This document shows, one piece after another, positions 13,501 to 19,500 of a stretch of 27,020 nt of DNA. The notes under the pieces were generated by a model. That model was not told where the DNA came from, searched no databases, and worked only from the letters and a program-made list of their open reading frames with translations. The stretch is from Desulfatirhabdium butyrativorans. GTDB taxonomy: Bacteria; Desulfobacterota; Desulfobacteria; Desulfobacterales; JAIFKL01. Both the position numbers and the translations under genes were made by a program. The stretch covers positions 1-27,020 of the forward strand of contig DZCT01000003.1 of the NCBI GenBank assembly GCA_022736535.1, in the 5' to 3' direction. Position 1 is the first letter of the stretch. Each line of letters begins with the position of its first letter.

Positions 13501-16500
13501 TCGTTTTCTGCGATGAGTCCTATCAGCCCGAGCCGCTTCACAATGCTCGCTCCGACGCGTGAAACATGCCGGTCGCCGCATATCGTCAAGACCGGAACGC
13601 CCATCCACAAGGCTTCAAAGGTAGTCGTAGTTCCATTATAGGGAAAAGGATCAAGGGCAATATCCACCTGATTATACATATCAAGATGATCGTTTCTGCC
13701 CGGGGTGTGAGGCATCATGGCAACGCGCTCCGAAGGAATACCGTATCTTGCAAACAACTCATGGTAAAGCTTCTGCGTAGAATCATCTGCCAGCCGCCGG
13801 TTTTTGAGCAGAAATTTTGACCCCGGAATATAGTGCATGATCTTTGCCCATACGGCTATTACCGGCTCACTTACTTTTGCCAGATTGTTAAATGAAGCAA
13901 AAGTAATATAATTATTTTTTAATACAGGAAGTTCTCCGACATCCGGCGATTTGTAAAGCGGAGAATAGCAGAGAAAACCGTGAGGCAGACGCATCAGCGT
14001 TTCACTCGCGTATTTGTCTGTCTCGCCTTCAGGATCAGCCATCGCGTCAGTAAGACGATAATCTATGGCGCTCAGTCCGGTCGTATCCGGATAGCCAAGC
14101 CATGTCACCTGTATGGGCGCAGGTTTTCGGGCAAAGACTAAAAGCCGGTTGTTCGCGGTGTGTCCGGCAAGGTCAACTAAAATGTCAATGCCGTCTTCCC
14201 GAATCTGATTTGCAACATCATCGGGACTCTTCCCCGATGTCTCATACCAATGCTCGGCAAGTTCTTTGATTCGAGTCGTCACATCGTCCGGTTTCGGCAC
14301 TTCGGAATAGCAGAAAATTTCCACCTGATTTTTGTCATGGCCTCGGAGCAGCGGCTCAATGAAGTAGGCGCAGGAATGACTCCGAAAATCAGGCGAGACA
14401 TAACCGATCCGAAGCCGTCTTTCGGGCGTCGGATCATTCGTATGAGCTAAGACTTTTTCAGCCAGCGGTTTTGCATAAACCTCGTCCCACTTGCGATGCT
14501 GTTCAAACAGCCAGTCAGGCGTATGTCCGCCGCCGTAGTGCAGTGTAAAGAGGTAGTTGCTGTGCGCCTGATGGTAGTCCGGTCTGAGTTCCATCGCCGC
14601 CCGGTAGCTGGCAATCGCCTCATCAATTCTACCCTGATTTTTCAGTACATTGCCCATATTGACGTAAGCTTCGGCGTACTCCGGTTTCAGCTCCAATGCT
14701 TTCCGATAACAGGCAATTGCCTCGTCTGCCTTTCCGATGTCTCCCAAGGCGTTTCCCAAATTATAATACGCGCCCGTCCCTTTGGGTTCGAGTTCCAAAG
14801 CCTTGCGATAGCATTCGACAGCTTCATCAAATTTTCCCTGTTCTTTCAAGGCAATACCGAGACTGTTGTGGGCTTCGGCGTAGTTTGGTTTGATCTCTAT
14901 GGATTTGCGGTAGGAAACAATCGCTTCTTCCAAATTCCCCTTGTTTTTGAGCGTGTTGCCCATATTGTGACAGGCTTCGGCATAATCGGGACGGATTTCA
15001 AAAGCTTTACGGTAGCACTCAATCGCCTCATCTAACTTTCCCTGTTCCTCCAAAGCTGCGCCCATGTTGTTGTATGCTTCGGGATATTCGGAGCGGATTT
15101 CCAAAGCCTTGCGGTAGTAATCAACCGCCTGTTCTCTGTCGCCTTTAAACTTCATGGCATTGCCCAGATTGATGTATGCCTCCACATAATCCGGTTTTAT
15201 TTCAATGACCTTTCGATAACAGATGATTGCCTCATCCAACTCGCCTTTTGCTTTCAGCGCGATGCCCATGCTGTTATAAACTTCCGGGTAGTCCGGCTTG
15301 AGTTCCAGCATTTTACGGTAGCAGGCAATCAGTTCGTCGGTTCTGCCCTGTTCTTTCAAAATCATCGAGAGATTGATATAGGCTTCCATGTAGTCCGGTT
15401 TGATCTCTGCGGCGGTGCGGTATGCAAATAAGGCTTCTTCGATTTTTCCGTTTTCTTTCAATGCAATGCCCATGTTATTGTAGTAAAACGGATTTCGGGA
15501 ATTTATCGAAATGGCTTTACGGATCAGTTCTACCGCAGGACCGTGCTGACCCCGCTGATGCGTGCTGACGCCGAGCAAATGCAACGCGTCAGGATGATTC
15601 GGATTCACGGCAAGGACTTTCCTATAAATCTCCTCTGCTTTATCTAACTGTCCGCCCTGATGAAGTTGGACAGCCGCGCGCAGATCATTGTCAAATTCAG
15701 AAGCAGCAGGCGCGGGCGGAGAGGGGGGAGGGGCAAACGGCACGGGCTTCGGAAATTCGGCATTCGGAACTTGGAATATCGGACTTGTCGGCGTTGCCGG
15801 GAGTTCAAAAGTTGACTTTTGAGCATTAAATTCATTCCTCGGCGGTTGGAATAGAATTCCTTTTTCTCTTTTTTCGCACCACGCCGCCCATATCTCGCGA
15901 TAAGCAGATTCCACAGCGCGGGCAAAAGCATGGGCATCACACAAAGAAGAATGCTGCATCTGACCGCGCAGACCGGCTCTGAGACTGCTCAGACGATAAA
16001 TATCTCCTGCAAGCTGCACAGCTTTAATGATGTAGTCTGTCTCATCCGAAGCAATTAACTCACTCAGACCGATTCGGGTCAGAATGCTTGTCCCGACACG
16101 CGCTCTGTGCCGATCTCCGCATAAGGTAATCACCGGAACGCCCATCCACAAAGCCTCGCAGGTAGTTGTAGTGCCATTGTACGGAAAGGGGTCAAGAGCA
16201 ATATCCACCTGATGATACAGGGCAAGATGTTCTTTTTTATCCGGAATTCGGGATTGCATGATAAGCCGTTCAGAAGGAATATTATTCTTTGCAAACCACT
16301 CGACATACTTCTGCCGCATGGACGCGTTCACAAATTGTCTGCTTTTGAGCAAAAGCACCGAACCCGGAACCTGATGCAAAATCTGAGACCATACTCGGAC
16401 GACGCTTTCATTTACTTTGATAATATTGTTGAAAGAGCCGAATGTGATATGATTTTTGTTCAAAAATGGCAGTGATGCTGTATCCGGAGCCGCAGCTGGC

Positions 16501-19500
16501 GGGGTGTAGCACAGGAATCCGTTTGGCAGACGAATCAGCCTTTCGGTAAAATATTTGTCTGTAACGCCTTCGGAATCGGCGACCGCATCGGTGAAACGAT
16601 AGTCCATAACCGCCATACCGCTGGTATCAGGGTATCCGAGCCAGCTTAGTTGAACAGGGGCAGGCTTCCGGGCAAACACTAAGAGACGGTTCTTTGCTGT
16701 GTGTCCGGCAAGATCAATGAGAATATCAACGCGGTCGTTGCGGATTTGTTCGGCAACCTGATCGTGACTCTGATCTACCGTGCTGTACCAGTGATCCGAA
16801 AGCCGCCGAATCTGCTCGGTCATTTCATCGGAATGCTGGACTTCGGCATAGCAGAAAATTTCTACCTGTGTTCTGTCATGGGCTTTCAGCAGCGGCTCCA
16901 GAAAGTAGGCGCAGGAGTGATTACGGAAGTCGGGTGAGACATATCCGATACGAAGCCGTCTGTCAGGAGAAGGATCATTGACATGCGGCAGAATTTTTGC
17001 CAGCAGCGGCTTTCCGTACATTTCATCCCACTTGAGATGTTCTTTGAATACTACTTCGCGAGACCGTTCCGAACCGTACTGCAAAGTAAGGAGCAGATTA
17101 GAATAAGCCTCGACATATTCCGGCTGAAGCGACAAAACCTTGCGATAGCATCCTATGGCTTCGTCCATCATTCCCTGTTTGCTCATCGCGCTGCCCAAAT
17201 TGTGGTAGTAAATCGCATTATAGGGATTGATCTGAATGGCTTTGCGGATTTCATTGATGGCAATATCATGCTGGTCAATCTGAAAGGCAATAACGCCGTG
17301 TAAATGCAGCGCATCAGGATGATTCGGATTGTAGGAAAGGATTTTCCGATAGATTTCTTCGGCTTTGGACAGTTCTCCGCTTTCGTGATACTTCAGCGCG
17401 TCCTGAAATTCTTTGTTCATATCGAACTCAGGCGGCGGCGCTGGAATCGCAGGACGCGGCATATCCGCGGCTGAAATCTGAAACTCAGTGTAGTCATACT
17501 TTTTAGAAAAGACCCGGTTTCTGTCTTCACGGGAACACCATTTCTCCCACATCTTCTGATACGCGGCTTCAACCGACTGTGCAAAAGCCTTGGCATTACA
17601 CAGCGGAGAATTCAGCATCTTCTGGCGCAGCGAAGTGCGGAGTCCGGCGAGTTGATTAATATCTCCGGCAAGCCATACAGCTCTGGCGATGTAGTCTTCC
17701 TCATCTTTGGCGATCAGTCCGGTTAATCCGAAATGTGTCAGAATGCTTGTTCCGACGCGTGAGACATGACGGTCCCCGCGAAGCGTGATAAAAGGAACGC
17801 CCATCCACAATGCCTCAAAAGAAGTCGTTGTGCCGTTGTAGGGAAAAGGATCAAGTGCAACATCCACCTGAGTGTAAACATCAAGATGCGCCTCCTGCGT
17901 GGGCGTGCGGGGCATCGTCACAATACGCTCGGCAGGAATGCCGTTTTTCAAAAACATCTCTAAATAGCGTTCTTTAGTTGACTCGTTTGCCAATTGTCTG
18001 CTTTTAAGCAGCAGACGGGAACGGGGAACCTGATGCAGAATCTGTGACCATACTTTTACTACTTTTTCAGTCGTTTTGGTCAGATTGTTGAAAGAACCGA
18101 AAGTGATATAATGATTTTTGTAAATCGGCAGGGAAGAGACCGCCGGGGTCCGCGCCGGCGGCTCATAGCAGAGAAATCCGGGCAGCCGGACCAGCGTTTC
18201 ACTCGCGTATTTGTCGGTCAGTCCCGGCGGATCCGCGACCGCATCGGTGAATCGGTAGTCCATGACATCCATGCCGGTGGTATCCGGGTACCCGAGCCAC
18301 GTCACCTGAATCGGCGCAGGTTTCCGGGCAAAGACTATCAGCCGGTTCTTTGCGGTGTGTCCGGCAAGATCAACGAGAATATCAATGCGGTCATTGCGAA
18401 TCTGCTCGGCAATAACTTCATGACTCTTTTTTGTTGAGTCAAACCAATGGTCGGCAATGCTTCTGATGCGTTGCGTGATCTCATCTCCCCGCTGTACGTC
18501 CGAGTAACAGAAGATTTCTACTTTTGTCTTATCATGCGCGGCAAGAAGCGGCTGTATGAAGTAGGCGCAGGAATGACTCCGAAAATCAGGAGAGACATAC
18601 CCGATGCGGAGACGCCTGCCGGGCGCGGGATCATTGAGATGAATCCGTATTTCTTTTTCTAAGGGCTTCGCCTGAATTTCGTTCCACTTCCGATGCTGGT
18701 CAAATAGCCATTCGGCACTGTGATCTGAAGTATATTGCAGCGAGAACAGTAAATTGCTATGGGCAACCGCATTGTTCGGTTCTATTTCCAGTACCTTGTG
18801 ATAGCAGACAACTGCTTCTTCAGGGTTGCCGTGGTTTCGCAGTGCAACGCCCATATTATTGTAGGCTTCGGCGCAGTTCGGCTTGATTTCAAGAATTTTC
18901 CGATAGCAGTCAAGCGATTCAGCAGTTCTGCCTTTGTTATTCAACTCAATGCCCAGTTCATTGTAGGCTTCGATATAGTCCGGTCTGATTTCCGAGGCTT
19001 TGCGATATGCGGCGATGGCTTCTGCGGTTCTGCCCAGATCAACCAGCGCCATGCCCATATTATAATAGGCTTCAGCGTAGTTCGGATTGACTTCTATGGC
19101 TTTGCGGAAAGATGCGGCGGCTTCTTCGGCTCGGCGCATTTCATTCAGCACTACGCCCATGTTATAATGGGCTTCGACATAGTTCGGATTCAGTTCTATT
19201 GCTTTTCGATAATAGGCAAGCGATTCTTCGGGCTTGCCCAAATCTTTCAGCGCGCTTCCGGTGTTGTTATACGCTTCGGTGTAATCCGGTTTGATTTCAA
19301 ATGCTTTTTTATAGCAGACAACCGCATCCTCAAACTTGCGTTGAGAGATAAAGACATTGCCTTTGTTGTAGTAATACATAGGATTTTGCGGAAAAATCCG
19401 AATTGCATTGTCAATAAGTTCAAGCGCATATTCGCAATTGTTCTTATTGTGTGCGATAACTCCCAGCAGATGGAACGCATCCGAATGATCCGGTTTGACT

